The notes below the pieces were generated by a model. That model ran no database searches. It saw only the letters and a list, made by a program, of their open reading frames with translations, and was not told the origin of the DNA. Positions 1 to 11,239 of a stretch of 64,000 bases of DNA are shown here, in pieces. Source of the stretch: Symbiodinium natans (taxonomy: Eukaryota > Sar > Dinophyceae > Suessiales > Symbiodiniaceae); NCBI GenBank assembly GCA_905221605.1, contig CAJNDS010002091.1, positions 1,406,001 through 1,470,000 on the forward strand, in the 5' to 3' direction. Position 1 is the stretch's first letter. Each line of letters starts with the position of its first letter. The position numbers and the translations under genes are program-made.

Positions 1-429
1 ATCGAAGGACAGGAGAGTGAGTGAGAACTGCTTCGCAACAAAGAAGGAAGTAGATCACCTTCACTCAGAGGACAGGACAGTCTGTTGGGAAGCGTGCCCT
101 GAGCTCTTAAGATAGGGTCATCAGGTTCAGCCGTTCTGCCGGTTGGAATGATACGCGGCATGAAAACGAAGTGCAAAGCCGCAGGGTGGCGATTGCCGAA
201 CAGCTCACAAGATGACCCAGAAACTATTCAAGTGCTTCCGCACGATAGAAGCAACGGGCATGGTCCATGGCACTGCAAAGACAGCCAGGTGATCCAGAGA
301 TAGGAGATATAGGAGCTGCAGGGAGCTACACAACAGCGCGGACTGGGGCCTGTGACTGTAACTTGCATAGTGGGAACCTCTAGATACTTGGCATTTGGGA
401 AGGAATGGGCTGGGTGACAATGCGGCCAG

Positions 430-890
430 GCTGCGAGGGCAGACTTCTTGCTCCTCAAAACGTCCATCTCCATGATCCGCGCCTGCTTCTTGGCCTTGTA
501 GTCAGTGATGAGCTTCTCACACTCCTCGGGGGATGCAGGAGACATCTGCGCAACCGCAGGAGAGAAGGATCAACTGAGCCATGGCTCGGCTTGCAGGGTG
601 GAGGCAAGCTGATCAGTGAGGCCCATCTGCTCCTTCAAGGCCTGCACAAGGGAAGACAAGTTGCACGGGCACATCTCCAACTTGTTAGGAGTCTCCCAGT
701 ATCCTCCCTATTTGAAGAGTTCGATGGGGGGCTATCAGAAGATTTAAGCCACTACCGAATTCCCTAAGGTGGCCTTCTGCCTGTCCTGGATGCGCTGCGA
801 CTCGGCGGCCAGGGCCGCTTGACCACCAACGAAGTCCGTCAGCGTGTAGGCATCCTTCCGTCTGGAGGCACGCGCCACCTCGCAACGAGT
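430..890 (-). CDS. Two exons of a coiled-coil gene (3' part)
   Basis: Two short open stretches look coding on the minus strand. The upstream one (about 885-768) reads through KDAYTLTDFVGG and then ALAAESQRIQDRQKATL. The other (about 545-430) reads SPEECEKLITDYKAKKQAR followed by IMEMDVLRSKK. Both are rich in Glu, Lys, Gln and Ala with few Pro or Gly, as in helical coiled coils. They lie in different frames, so an intron separates them. They look like the 3' end of the many-exon gene that runs down from about 5.4 kb, but that link is inferred from shared composition and strand only. No family is recognised and the real stop codon is not identified. Confidence 0.45.
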
Positions 891-1324
891 TCCCCGAAGG
901 AATATGAAACAATGGGACGGGTATTCCCTTCTACTGGTACTAAATTATAGGCGGAAGACATATTTGTTCAAAGTACCGGTACAAGCCCATACCACTACCA
1001 GTAGCCGCCATGTCCACCATGCCATGTGGGCCTGGATCATCTCCACATAGGCCGCCTGGTCGGCTGCTTCGCCTCAGGCCATTTAATTGAACCCACATTT
1101 CCAAATGGCCCACAGCTCCCGAACATGTGGCACATCTTTTGGCTGCTCACACGGCTGCATAACCTATCCTACGCCTTGGCCATGGCTCTATTCAGGCTTT
1201 GCAACTGGGCGTCGAAGTTTCACTTGCTCCACCTCTCCCCGCACTGCATCGATGACAGCCTGCAGCGACCTCAAGTCAGGCGACACTGCGCCATGGCATT
1301 TGGAGGACGCACTTGAGTTCCGGA

Positions 1325-1605
1325 CCTCAGCGCCGCCTTGTTGTCTGTTGCTGGTGAGGCGGACTCCAGCAAAAAGCCAAACTCCTGCAAGCCACCGGCG
1401 TGGGAGCAGTCTGTAGACATCTGTAGAGGTCCTCGTCGTCTTTCATTGCTTTTTGGCCACCCAAGGTGCCGCCCTGTCGCGGAAGAGTTGAGGTCAAGAG
1501 CGAAAAACCTGCGCCACCAGCGCCTCATCCAAATACTTCTGGAGAGAGTTCATGGCTTTGTGCATCACCTGCTTGTCTTGCAAAGTCAGGTCTCGCACTT
1601 CTTAG
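1325..1605 (-). CDS. Exons of the same coiled-coil gene
   Basis: At about 1600-1510 the minus strand reads VRDLTLQDKQVMHKAMNSL then QKYLDEALVAQ, a clear amphipathic helix pattern. An upstream Ala-rich stretch (about 1690-1610) is open in another frame. At about 1430-1330 a further open stretch reads LQEFGFLLESASPATDNKA. Frames change between them, consistent with introns; a possible acceptor ends in GCTAAG just before the VRDLTL exon. The function is unknown. The stretch could instead be two short genes, but strand, spacing and composition favour one long coiled-coil protein. Confidence 0.45.
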
Positions 1606-2584
1606 CATCGAGCGACGCTTGCTGCATCCGAGCAACGTCTACAGCGGCAGCACCTGCCGCTGCGATGTGCTGAGCTTCTGCTCCGTGAGTGTTATCGTGT
1701 CCCAAGTGCAGCGTGCAACATGTTAACACGCATCAGTATCAGCAATGGGTGCAGCGAGCTGCTGAAAAGCAAAGGCCTTGCGCAATTGATGTTGCCAGAT
1801 GCTTGTGCTCCTTCTCGCGGAGCTTTGTAGCTGTGGCCACCACCCAATCAACCCGAGTGATTGCCTTCCTTTGATGTGCTCTGCAGGGCGCACGCCACGT
1901 TCACTTGTTTAGAAGCAATGTTCACATTGAGCCAGGGGGCTTCTCCGCGGCAACATCCCGCTCCAACGTTTCAAGCTGCTCGCTCAACCTAAGCACCCAC
2001 GATGCAACACGAATGCAAATTACTGCAATCGATAATCGGGGCTACCTGTGTAGGTGAGTGTGATGCCCAAATGTCATAATCACCTACCATAAGAACTTAA
2101 GTAAGCTGCGACCGAGGATCGTGGCGATGTCAGCAGCTTTCGACTGCGCTTTCTCACTGAGGGCTGCCTTAGCTTCTTGGGCCGAGGTCGTTTCGTCCTG
2201 AGGTGGCACGGTGGCACTATGTCGTTTGAGCAAACCATGCCGGGATCACATGTGTGTGAGCAAACCATGTCACTTCAGATCTCCGTCCTTGCACATTTGA
2301 ATCTTGAGGTTGTCATCCTCTTGTGCCTTCTCCAAGACCTCACTGCCCGAGCAACTTCAAAACTCATCACCGTGTGCTCATCAAGCTTCAGAGCGGTGCA
2401 GAGACCATCGAGTCAACCAGCTTGGTGATCTTCTCCAAGGCAGGACCTTTTAAACATTTTTAAACCCAATCTCAATTCCTAGCGTTCTGAAACGACGAGG
2501 GCGACCAAGTGTGGCTAAGTCGGCAGAGCAGCTTGGCTTCCCTCTGAGGGCACGGTGCTCGGAGGCCTGCTCCTGCACCTTGTG

Positions 2585-2905
2585 CTCATTCTGGTGCCTC
2601 CACAGCCACAGCTACAGCCGCTTGCATGTGTCGAACCTGTCGAACCATGGCATGCAACTCATGCAGCTCGCCCTCTGCCTCTGGACGACTTGCAAGAAGG
2701 TCACCAGGGACGCGGGCTTGAAAATCTCTAGATCCGTGCCAGAAAGCCTGCAGTCTGTAAGTAATGACTGCGGGACAGTGTCGAAGGAGAGAAGCAGAGG
2801 CTGGCACATCAGCTTTGCTGCACTCTGCAATGCCTTCTGCTCCTCCTGCAGTTCCACCTGCCTCGAAGCACGCAGGTGGGACAAAAATGCAGGTATCGCT
2901 AGCTT
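2585..2905 (-). CDS. Exons of the same coiled-coil gene
   Basis: The minus strand at about 2880-2695 reads ASRQVELQEEQKALQSAAK and continues through FDTVPQSLLTDCRLSGTD and FKPASLVTFLQ. A second frame at about 2690-2590 reads PEAEGELHELHAMVRQVRH. Glu/Gln/Leu-rich helices dominate. The frame change at about 2690 implies an intron or a poorly resolved junction. It fits between the exons at 1.3-1.6 kb and 3.1-3.6 kb. No catalytic motif is visible. Confidence 0.45.
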
Positions 2906-3084
2906 CATTTACCCACTTAGCGCTAGTAGTTGCTGAGCGTCATGGATGTATGTTGGCCACGGCGAATCTCGCACCAGTTCTGTAGACTCTTCTCAAGCTT
3001 GTCAGCATCATCCACAAGAGTAGCGGTGTCCTGGCAGCATGAGGCCTTCAGGGAGCACCCTGCAATGATTTAAGCAGATAACGC

Positions 3085-3650
3085 ACGGCTCCTGACGCTC
3101 CATGCGAACAGTTGCCATCTGTTTCTGGAAGGCCGCGTCGCGTTCGCTCTTCTGCTGCAAGCTCCTGCAGCTGCAACACTCAAGCCCCCCACCCCTGGGC
3201 ACCCCAAACGTATTTGTCCCGACCTTTGCAGAGACTTGAGCTCGTCGGTTTTTGCCTTCCTCTTGCAGGGAAAAGCACATCAGCACGATGTGGGGCAGCA
3301 TTCCGACAGAATCCAAGGAAACCCTTCTCTGCCGAGGTGCTCCATGGCCGCAAAGACTGCCGCTCTTTTGGCCTCTTGCGCTTTAAGCTCTTTCATGTCC
3401 TTCTTCACACCATCCTGCCACTTATTCTGTGGCTCTCTGGCTATGGTGAACCCTTCACGTGACACCGCTCGAAGGATGGGGACTGTCCAGCATACTCTTC
3501 AACATCTCCTTGGATGTGCCCAACGCGAGGCTTGCAGAAGCACTCAGCCGTGTGCCAGCCGAGTGGCCATAACTTGAATCTTCTGGCCGGCAGTTGCATC
3601 TGGCGCCTGCAGGATCTCCATGAGTTCTGCCGTGCCTTGGCACTTGGCCA
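3085..3650 (-). CDS. Three exons of the same coiled-coil gene
   Basis: Three minus-strand open blocks are seen: about 3650-3566 (CQGTAELMEILQAPDATAG then QKIQVMATRLA), about 3445-3335 (EPQNKWQDGVKKDMKELKA then QEAKRAAVFAAMEHLG) and about 3175-3085 (LQQKSERDAAFQKQMATVR). Each has helical, charged composition and each is in a different frame, as expected for exons. The function is not recognisable. Together with neighbouring exons on both sides they suggest a long, mainly helical protein. Confidence 0.5.
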
Positions 3651-4684
3651 CAAAGAAGCTTCAAGCACGTAAAAGAACTGCAAGGACGGCCTGCCAATGC
3701 TGCCCTGATTCTACTTGCAGACAGCGTCAGTCTCTGGAAGGAAGCTGCATCGCCAGTCTGGATTAGCTTGGTTTTCTCGGCACCTGACACACTCTGTCTG
3801 TCCTTTGATGCACCGCTGCATCACACGTGCTCTGCGTGTCTCCCCGCGCCTGCAGACCTGAGCCAAGCACATGCAGTTACGAATTCGTTCACATTTTCAA
3901 GCAGAGAGAACCTAGAAAACAGAGAGCTTTTTTGGGATTCAGATTTAGAGTCAGGAGGCTCAGCAAATCTGTCCCCATCCGCTTGTCCGATCTCCTTGCA
4001 AAATGCCAATAGGAGTAGAAAGACACAGGCAGTCCCAAAAGGACCTTAACAATCAGACCTTTGGGGTCCGTCTAGCGGATCCGCCCTCAACAAAACTCCG
4101 GGCTGGTGAGCTCCCCATATTCCATCATGTGAGTGCGCCTTCTGAGGAACTCTTCATGCAGGGTATTGCATCTCGTCAGGTAGGTTCTCTCGACTGCAAC
4201 TTGATCGGTGACGACCCAGGAGCTGCTTCCGGTGGCTGATAGGCACTGAATGATAATCACCAAATAGCAATCATGATTTTCAATGATGATAATACTAACA
4301 GAGGTAACAATATTAATAACAAGATGACAATTCAATTACAGTCACGATGATAAGAAGCATACGGCGCTATCCAGTTGAGGGAGGGATCCGTCGACTGGAA
4401 GTGCACAAAGCACAGTGTCCAGAGATCATGAGGGGTCGTAGTTTCTCAAGAAAAGGTCCCACAGGAGGCGACCAAAATCTTTGGCAACTCACATCGCCAA
4501 ACATGTCTGATAAATCCAAACATTGCAGAACCTTATGTCTGTTGTTGCCTAAATCCGTACAGATTTACAAGCTAAGCCCCTGCCCTCGGTCATCCCTTAC
4601 TGGACTACAATTTTGGCATCGCCGATTCTTGCTCTTCTGAAACGACTTAGGAGCTTGAAGAACACTGCCGTCCAAAGCAAGTAT

Positions 4685-5085
4685 AACCATCAGTAGTCGG
4701 CAGGACGGCCTGTGCATTCAGGAGCGCTTCCAGCCGCTCTCGGTTTGCTGTCAGTGTGGCCAGCTCCTGAGCAGGGGCGGCATCTGAGCTGTTACAAGCC
4801 GGCTGGTAGCACTTCAAAACTCGTCCTTCTTGTAGCTCTGGGTCTCGTCCAGGCGAATGGTTTGGGCAGTCTGGAGGGCGGACTTGCATGACGCTGCGTC
4901 ATTCTCATGCGCCTGCGGGGTCGATGAAAGAAGGGGGCGTCTCCGAGTTTCTCCGAGCCCGCCTTGATCTCTTCTTGAAGCGCCTGGCGCTTCCGTTCTG
5001 CCTCGACTAGCGCCAGCTGCAAGTGGGGAAGTTCGGACTGTGACTCCTCCCAACGCATGTGCTCCCGCAGATGCATTGCAACGTA
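4685..5085 (-). CDS. Two exons of the same coiled-coil gene
   Basis: At about 5070-4940 the minus strand reads LREHMRWEESQSELPHLQL and then ALVEAERKRQALQEEIKAG, a textbook coiled-coil pattern. At about 4800-4690 a second exon reads SDAAPAQELATLTANRERL and then EALLNAQAVLP. The ORF between them drifts into Arg/Pro-rich sequence that looks intronic. A further helical stretch (GEASLEKSFKEQQLVSAL) lies at about 5160-5105. No enzyme motif is visible; a structural or scaffold role is only an inference from composition. Confidence 0.5.
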
Positions 5086-5318
5086 TTTGCGGTTCGCGAA
5101 TACAATGCAGATACAAGCTGCTGCTCCTTGAAGCTTTTTTCCAGCGATGCTTCTCCCTTGGAGCCTTTGCAGTGAGGCTTCAGCACGCATGGCTTCATGC
5201 TCTGGGCACGCGGTCTGGAACCAAGCAGCAATAGCTGCCAAACTCCTCAAAAAGCTTCTTTTCCCTCCTGCATTGCATGGTTGTTGGCTGCTCAAAGGGG
5301 TGCCAAGGACATTCTCAC

Positions 5319-5420
5319 CCAGCTCCTGTCTCGAACATCCACCCTCTTGGCTAAAGCCTTGAGCACCCGAACGACCTCCTTCACCGGCGCAGCTGCGACC
5401 TCCAGTAACATATTTTCCAT
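5319..5420 (-). CDS. Coiled-coil gene exon, possible first exon
   Basis: This exon begins at an ATG (5420-5418) and reads MENMLLEVAAAPVKEVVRVL and then KALAKRVDVRDRSW. It ends at a good GT donor (GTGAGA, from 5318). The next upstream in-frame codons include a stop, so the ATG may be the real start. Further minus-strand exons at 5.85-6.5 kb may belong to the same gene, in which case this would be internal. Downstream exons are those at 5.08 kb and below. Confidence 0.5.
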
Positions 5421-5849
5421 TATGAGCTATCACAGCCGTCATCCGCAGAAAGGGCTTGCAGAGTCCACTGCCTGGCCATCCGCCGTAGCTGCTGCTGAGG
5501 CTGCCACGCCTGTCCATGTCAATGTCCACGTGGCCCAAGACACACGTGCATCAGAGCAAAGGGAGCTTGCCTTGCCCAGACACTTCGCCGTCCTCATCTC
5601 CTGCTTGCCATGAGGATCTTAAGGCCCTAAGCATTCAGGCAACCCTCATCACGAATGATTCTTGCCTGCATTCGCCAAGCCCACCTCCACATCTACCAAG
5701 TCTGGTTTGATATCCTGTCGGTCTGAATGAACAGCAAGCAGCCACACCCTCATATCACGCCCTTTTACAAAGCAAAGGCTTGAACGGTTAACGGCTTAAG
5801 CATACCTTCTCTTTTTGCCGATTAGCTTGGGACTGGGCGAGGGTTGGTT

Positions 5850-6075
5850 ATGACTCCTCATTGTTTTGCTTAAGTAGCTCCGCCTTGCCGCGATACATTA
5901 CACTTCGGTCTTCGAGAAGTGAGGCGTCATTACGCTTGTTGAACGATTGCCGCCCAGACACCGCGTCATACTGTCTTGGGGTATTCTTGACGAGGCGCTC
6001 ACAAGCCCATTTCGCCATGTGTAGGCCGTGAAGTCGCACGCTGCACCAGTCTTTCCATTGCCTCAAACCTGTTGT
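5850..6075 (-). CDS. Unidentified exon
   Basis: This minus-strand exon of about 70 codons includes MAKWACERLVKNTPRQYDAV and then SFNKRNDASLLEDRSVMYRG, ending near KAELLKQNNEES. Composition is protein-like and helical towards the end. No family is recognised. It lies just upstream of the coiled-coil exons and may be part of that gene or of a neighbour in the same orientation. Confidence 0.45.
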
Positions 6076-6139
6076 CTTTCAAAGTCGGTCCCCCCTCCCC
6101 CCCAGATACCGATGTCCTCGATGTCAGCAAGCACTGTCG

Positions 6140-6320
6140 TCGTTAGAAGACGTAAACGACGCCATCATTGTCCGTCAAAAACCCTGTCACATCCAGTTCC
6201 AGTCCGTGCTTGTCGATTGCAATAGTTATAGCTGCACCGCAGAACTCCCCCCCCACACCACACCCCTTGAAGCTGCAAATTTCAAAGGTTCTCTGACGTG
6301 CCTTCATTCCCGGCCCAAGA
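6140..6320 (-). CDS. Unidentified exon with beta-strand pattern
   Basis: On the minus strand this stretch reads LGPGMKARQRTFEICSFKG, then a Gly/Cys-rich joint, then AITIAIDKHGLELDVTGFL and TDNDGVVYVF before a stop. The alternating hydrophobic pattern suggests beta strands. The joint may hide an intron. The codons upstream of about 6320 are Arg-rich and less convincing. No assignment is possible. Confidence 0.4.
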
Positions 6321-6519
6321 CCTATTGAGCCCTGCGACCTTCCATTTTGGTCTGTACGTATCGAGTTGGAGTTGCCGTGGGCACTTTGCAGGCTTCTTGA
6401 TGTCGCTCGACGGGCCCTTTTGGCCCTGTATCTCCAGACCGTTTTGGATAATCTTCTGAGGCCCAGAGGCCTGCGGGTACAGTTGGCGTTAAGCGTTTCT
6501 CGCCGTCTTCTCGCCTGCA

Positions 6520-7340
6520 CACTCAGACGCCACCGGATGAGCTCGCATACAGCTCAGGTCGGCCATGCCACCTTCAACCCCCATAGTCTGGGCCAAGCAT
6601 GTGGAAACGGCTCACAAGAGTTCCTTGAGAGCAACGGCGAGTGGTAGCAGAAGCCACGCCGAAGCCTGCGACCAAGACTGCGCAGATCACGCAGATCATG
6701 CAGGCCAGAGAACTTGCATGGCTCACCGTGACAGGCAGGCCTGAACCACTCTCATGTCCCAGGAACAGGAAGCACCTCAGCCTGGGAGACTACAGGTTGG
6801 AAACCAACATGACATGACAGGCAGAGAGGCTCCGACTCCTCACTTCATTGAGGGCAGCAAGCCCTAGGGCGACATGGAACTGCGGGATACCCGCTGGATC
6901 CGAGCGAAATTCGAGCCAGATATGGTAGGCCAGTATGCCGAACATCGTGTGATCACTGGGGACGTGCGCGCTTCTTGTGCCAGTGGGCCTCTGCTGCCTC
7001 TGCTGCCTATGCTCTTCAACCCGGCGCCTCGATCAAGCTCAGACGTTCACCCAGAGGTCCCTGGAAGTGCGTCACACTTTGCACCTGGCCATTGCGACTG
7101 CAACGAAGTTCAACTTGAGGTTTCATGCCCAACGATCCTAAACTTCTAGGCCCTGGGCCAAGGTGTGACTCGGACGGCCGCCTAATCCTGAGGAGGCCAC
7201 CACAAGGGCACCCGCAAAGTGGTCTCTGACTTTCTGCACTTGCGTCTCACTGCCTGTCACACTTCGCTTGTTGCCGCGTTCATCCCACACGGTCCTGCCC
7301 ACAGCACACCAGGGACCGAATGTACTGCAGGCTACAGTAA
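6520..7340. other. No confident gene
   Basis: Short open frames occur on both strands but none shows a convincing protein pattern or a shared strand preference. It is probably intron or intergenic sequence. No repeat array is seen. Confidence 0.4.
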
Positions 7341-7341
7341 G

Positions 7342-7694
7342 TTAGCACATCTGAGCTGTTGACTTCAGGCGAGCTGTGATCGACCTCCGTGCACGGTATC
7401 CGTTGAGCTTACACAAGGCTTGCGCTTGTCGAATGCCGAGAGGGGAGCCCGCAGTTTTCGAGAGGGTAGTGCCCACGGCATGCGCAAACATAGCCTCAGC
7501 ATAGCTTGTTCCGTTGTTCCCCACGTATCAGTGGGCCTGTGATAGGCCCGCAGCGCTTCCGGACTCTTCGCAACAGAAACCTGAGATGCACCGGTGATGA
7601 GTGTCACTCCCACATCTTGGAAGAGAGGCGTTGGGCCCTCGGTCGCTAGGGCCGCAGCGCTACCTGGCCAGCGTAGTATGCTGAATACCTGCAC
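7342..7694 (-). CDS. Unidentified exons downstream of RluA-like exon
   Basis: Two adjacent frames look coding on the minus strand: about 7694-7530 (LRWPGSAAALATEGPTPLF then QDVGVTLITGASQVSVAKS) and about 7524-7342 (GTSYAEAMFAHAVGTTLSK then SPLGIRQAQALCKLNGYRA). They follow the pseudouridine-synthase exon in transcription order, so they might be its 3' exons, but the residues do not match the RluA C-terminal half that I know. They may belong to a different gene. Confidence 0.35.
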
Positions 7695-7734
7695 TGGTGC
7701 AAGGGGCGGAAACTTTCGGGAGAGGTCTCAACAC

Positions 7735-8005
7735 GTCACTGGACATGAGGCCACAACGTTTTCGCGAAAGCCACAATCCCAGAAGTGTATCTGTCCAGCC
7801 TGAAGCCGCTAGAGGAGCCCTTTGGGGCAGGGAGTTTGCGTGAAGTTCTGCGAGTCTGGGGTGCCAGCCTATGAAGAAGCCCGTGCCTCACACAAGGCAC
7901 ACATTCGAAGATGACAGGGCACCCGCTACGACATCTGCAATCATTTGGCTTTCCCAACACGAAGACTGGACACTGGGGAGCTCTCTGGGCTTCTGCATCA
8001 TGCAC
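7735..8005 (-). CDS. RluA-family pseudouridine synthase fragment
   Basis: Pseudouridine synthases of the RluA family isomerise uridine in RNA. Their signature is HRLDxxTSG, with Asp as the nucleophile. Here one exon (7799 to about 7737) reads LDRYTSGIVAFAKTLWPHVQ. The exon before it ends HGLLHR at 7869. Joining them across a 69-bp intron (7868-7800) gives HRLDRYTSGIVAFAKT, the full signature with the catalytic Asp and the conserved AKT that follows. The intron has a GC donor and AG acceptor, and the repeat AGGCTGG spans both borders. Read without splicing, the frame stays open and gives the inferior FRLD, so splicing is favoured. The N-terminal and C-terminal parts of the enzyme are not located, so this may be a dispersed gene or a remnant. 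Confidence 0.6.
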
Positions 8006-8168
8006 CTGAGCATCCCAACATCCCTATCAGACGCTCCTAGCACTTCAGACGTGACTCTGCGAGGGGTCTACGAATCATGTCCGCAGATGCTTCCGAATCC
8101 AGATTGATGAGGGTTCGGCAATGGGAGTGCCTAGGGCTGCACCATGCCATTCCCTCACTGCACGACTG

Positions 8169-8477
8169 CTATGCTGCACGCATCTTCAACACGGCTGCCA
8201 AGATGCGAAACTGCTGCTGCAGCCAACTTTCCAGAGACGTTGCTGCGTCAGCGTCTGCGCCTCTTGAAGTTCCATCAAGCATGCCGAAACTCGTGAGGCT
8301 GACTTGATACCACTCGCTGCCTTGCGACTGGCTTCCACTCCTTTCCATCTCCATCATGTCAGGCTCAGCGAGCCTGTCTTTTCCAACAGACATTGTCCAC
8401 CCTGGCCGGTGCAGGAGCGATTGCAGCTGGAACATGAGCCCCCCTCCACTCCCCCTCCTGTGCCTGGTGGCTTCCAA
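8169..8477 (-). CDS. Unidentified exon
   Basis: The minus strand is open for about 100 codons. It has protein-like composition around SEWYQVSLTSFGMLDGTSRG and then ATSLESWLQQQFRILAAVLK. It lies upstream of the RluA-like exon and could be its 5' region or a separate gene. No domain is recognised. Confidence 0.35.
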   Translation of the reverse strand: MEATRHRRGSGGGLMFQLQSLLHRPGWTMSVGKDRLAEPDMMEMERSGSQSQGSEWYQVSLTSFGMLDGTSRGADADAATSLESWLQQQFRILAAVLKMRAA

Positions 8478-8649
8478 AGAAGGCAGATTCCATCAGACTC
8501 AAAGCAAATACTGGGCGCTGCCTGCAACCAAGCAGTTCACATGTCAGCAGTCCAAGAAATCAAGCCCTACTACAACAACAACGCGCCTGCTCAGGATGCA
8601 GAGATGGCAAGGACTGCTGCGGGAAGCCTAGCACAAGTCAAAGGTGTGG

Positions 8650-8940
8650 CTATGTTTCGCCACATACAAAAAAAACAATCAGCACCACAGCAAAGAATTG
8701 AGACCCCATTCCAAAGCCAAACGCTCTGAGTTGCCTGCTGGTGAGTACAGGGTTCCCAACAACAGCCTTCTCCTTCATCTCCGCGAGCCGGGTGCATATC
8801 GACATGCCGAGACCTTGCCAAAGCATGTTTGGAACCTTGGAATCCAGCCGAGCAGCTCCCTGCAAAATTTCGAGCACTATGCAAGAACTGCTGCTAGCAG
8901 TGCTTCGAGGATCCTGAAACGGCGCACTGCCGGTCTCAAG
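8650..8940 (-). CDS. Unidentified exon
   Basis: This minus-strand stretch reads CIVLEILQGAARLDSKVPN then MLWQGLGMSICTRLAEMKEK and AVVG, after which a junction is likely because the following codons look non-coding. It is helix-rich. It shares orientation with the exons at 7.3-8.5 kb. The product is unknown. Confidence 0.4.
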   Translation of the reverse strand, partial: LETGSAPFQDPRSTASSSSCIVLEILQGAARLDSKVPNMLWQGLGMSICTRLAEMKEKAVVGNPVLTSRQLRAFGFGMGSQFFAVVLIVFFVCGET

Positions 8941-8974
8941 CAATAAGCAACGATGCAATTCCATGGCTAGCATC

Positions 8975-9865
8975 AGCCATGGGTCAAGAGCGACGAAGGA
9001 TCAAAGGCTTCAAGGCCCAAGGCATGTTCCACTAAAGCAACTGTTGCAGCAGGTTTTGTGTTGACGAGTGCGAAGTGGGAACATGGCCTTGCAGACATGG
9101 TTGTTCCAGAAGAAAATTGAAATTCCATGTAAAAGTGGGAAGAACCCTGCAAGCTTGGAAAATTAAAGCATCTGATCTTGCAACTTAAGGGGCAATGGTC
9201 ACAAACGGCCCGTCACAAGCTTGCGGTCAGAAAAGGCACGGTGCAGATGGACCCTATAGTCTCGGAAGCCCTGAGCAACGACAGTCGCCTTGCGACCGAC
9301 ACTCCAAATCTTAAGCGGGGGGCGGCATGTGGCATGACAAAGCAGATGCAGAAGGTGTCTACTTGGCCAAACAGAGAACTGGATTAGCTGAAGAAGCAAA
9401 AAAAAACACTAAGGAGATTGCTTCATTCTCACACCTCCTGCACACGAAAGCAAGCGGTCGATTCTGAGTCCACGAACGGTGCACCTCATCTCAGATGTAG
9501 GTAAAATGCACCGCATGTCTTCGAATCACATCTACGAGGACAACACAGCATGTCAGGGGAGGAGGCATGACGGAACATTGAACCAAATCCCTTCATGCGA
9601 GCGACATGCAACACAGAACGCCAGAGGCTGCTGCAAGTCAGCGGATGCACCCTGTTCCTTTGTCTAAGGGTCGCTACATGGTCCCTTAGTATGGCCCCTT
9701 AGCTTCTTTAAAGGGTTGTGATATATGTCAATGAGTCTTCTTCGGTGCCCTGTCATGCTCTGCTTTTCGTTGGGGCTGAAGTGCGGTTTGAGCGCCAGCT
9801 AGACGCGCACAAAGCCGCAAGATCACACCCGGGACAAAGTGCATTCCACTCACTGGCAACATCTA
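8975..9865. other. No confident gene
   Basis: Only short frames occur here on either strand. A small minus-strand stretch near 9300-9210 (KATVVAQGFRDYRVHLHRAF) is the only protein-like piece and is too short to call. No repeat array was seen. Confidence 0.35.
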
Positions 9866-10159
9866 TATGTCTAAGAGCCTAGGTAAAAGTCAACAGTGTC
9901 GAATTGCGCTTGAGGAGACTTCGGGGATGCCGCCTGGCAATGCAAATTTGCATATGCGAGCTGGCCCCGACTCCCCGAAAACACGGGCAGAAGCGGCAAC
10001 TGGCACATACTGCCGCGAGACATGCAGGCTTTACTGCATGAGTAGACGCAGGAATGGCAGCTTCTGGACCTCCTTTTGCATCTTTACATCCGGTCCTTGG
10101 CTCGCATGCTCCAATCACATCCAAGCTCGTACCAACTCGAGCAGCAGGTTGGTCCAAGG

Positions 10160-10450
10160 GGCTAACAGCTGCGGGCTATGTTGCGGCCGTCTGAAGCGTC
10201 TGCAAAATCTTTGCTGCAGGCGACGGCAGCCAACACCGGTCCATTTCCTTGAGCACAGCCGGCCGCACCATCTTGTTCAAGCTTCAAGCTGTACTCAGTT
10301 TGTTCCGGAACGAGGCACCACATGCACAACCGCATCCAAGCAACTGTTTCCTCGACTCTGAACTCGTGAACACCTGCCATCGAGTCAAGACTTTGCACAT
10401 CCTGGTGGTTCATGCCAGCACGGCAAATGCGATGCCTGCCAGAATGCACA
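10160..10450 (-). CDS. Possible 3' exon of the FHA gene
   Basis: The minus strand is open through FRVEETVAWMRLCMWCLVPE and then KDFADASDGRNIARSC. It follows the second FHA domain in transcription order and has fair protein composition, but no motif. It could also be intronic. Confidence 0.25.
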
Positions 10451-10940
10451 TCCCGCTCTGCAGGTCCTGCAGCGGGTCTGCAGTGGGCTCAGGTAGGCGT
10501 AGAAGCCAATATTTGCTGATGTGGCGGGTCAGTCGGAGTAGCCAGCCTGTGGTTCGGATGGCTCCAAGACCTTGGTAGCTGCAGCCACTAGGCACTAGCC
10601 ATGTCAGGGGGAGCAGAGTAGCGACCGCTTGGCCTTCGGCACATGAGAGCCGCCTCCACGTTCCATTCGTCGACTTGTTGTCCAGAATTTTCCAACCTTG
10701 GCGTGCCAACCGTTCTTCGATTTCCCTGCAACTCCAGCTCTGGCTGCATGCAAGTCACCCTTGGCCGTCTTCTGCAGAAAGCAATGTTGGCGGGAAACGT
10801 TGGCAAGCATGGGGTCGCTGATCTGGCAATTGGGGAATTTGTACATTCAGCGGAGCGGCTGACGACGAAGCACAATAGTGCACAAGTGACACGCTGATTT
10901 CGAGCCTGAATGGTGCAAGTGTCAGCTCGGCCAATGGTGC
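10430..10940 (-). CDS. Second FHA domain (three exons)
   Basis: FHA domains bind phosphothreonine peptides. The diagnostic pattern is GR, then SRxH, then an Asn-Gly turn. Here the first piece (about 10935-10890) reads EQLCTIGRADTCTIQ. The second exon (10822-10759) reads ISDPMLANVSRQHCFLQKTA and carries SRQH. The third, from 10696, reads WKILDNKSTNGTWRRLS and carries the STNGT turn. Spliced together they give GRADTCTIQISDPM with SRQH and STNGT at the usual spacing. Borders are a GC donor after CTIQ, CAG before ISD, a GTGACT donor at 10758, and AAG at 10698-10697. The repeat GCCAAGG occurs at both ends of the last intron. A second FHA domain lies upstream in the same orientation, so one protein with two FHA domains is likely. 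Confidence 0.72.
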
Positions 10941-11239
10941 ACAGCTGCTCTGTCAGAAGCAACCTGCACCAAAAACAAAGCAAGCAACACCCAAGAATCT
11001 TGCCTCCTCGACCCTTTCTCTTGCCCAGCCTTTCACCCATTCGCGGCCCTGAAACGAAGTCAATTTCCAGTGGAGCCTTGGCCGTGCATTTGCTCCCGGG
11101 GGGGGGGCTACTGTCGGCACACATTCGTGCTGTGCTGTGGTGTACTGTGGTGTTTTTTCGGCCGCAGACCCATGGCAGAGACCTGCACAGCATCACAATG
11201 CCAGTCCACAGTGTCTACAGCGTCGAAAATCGAAATTGG

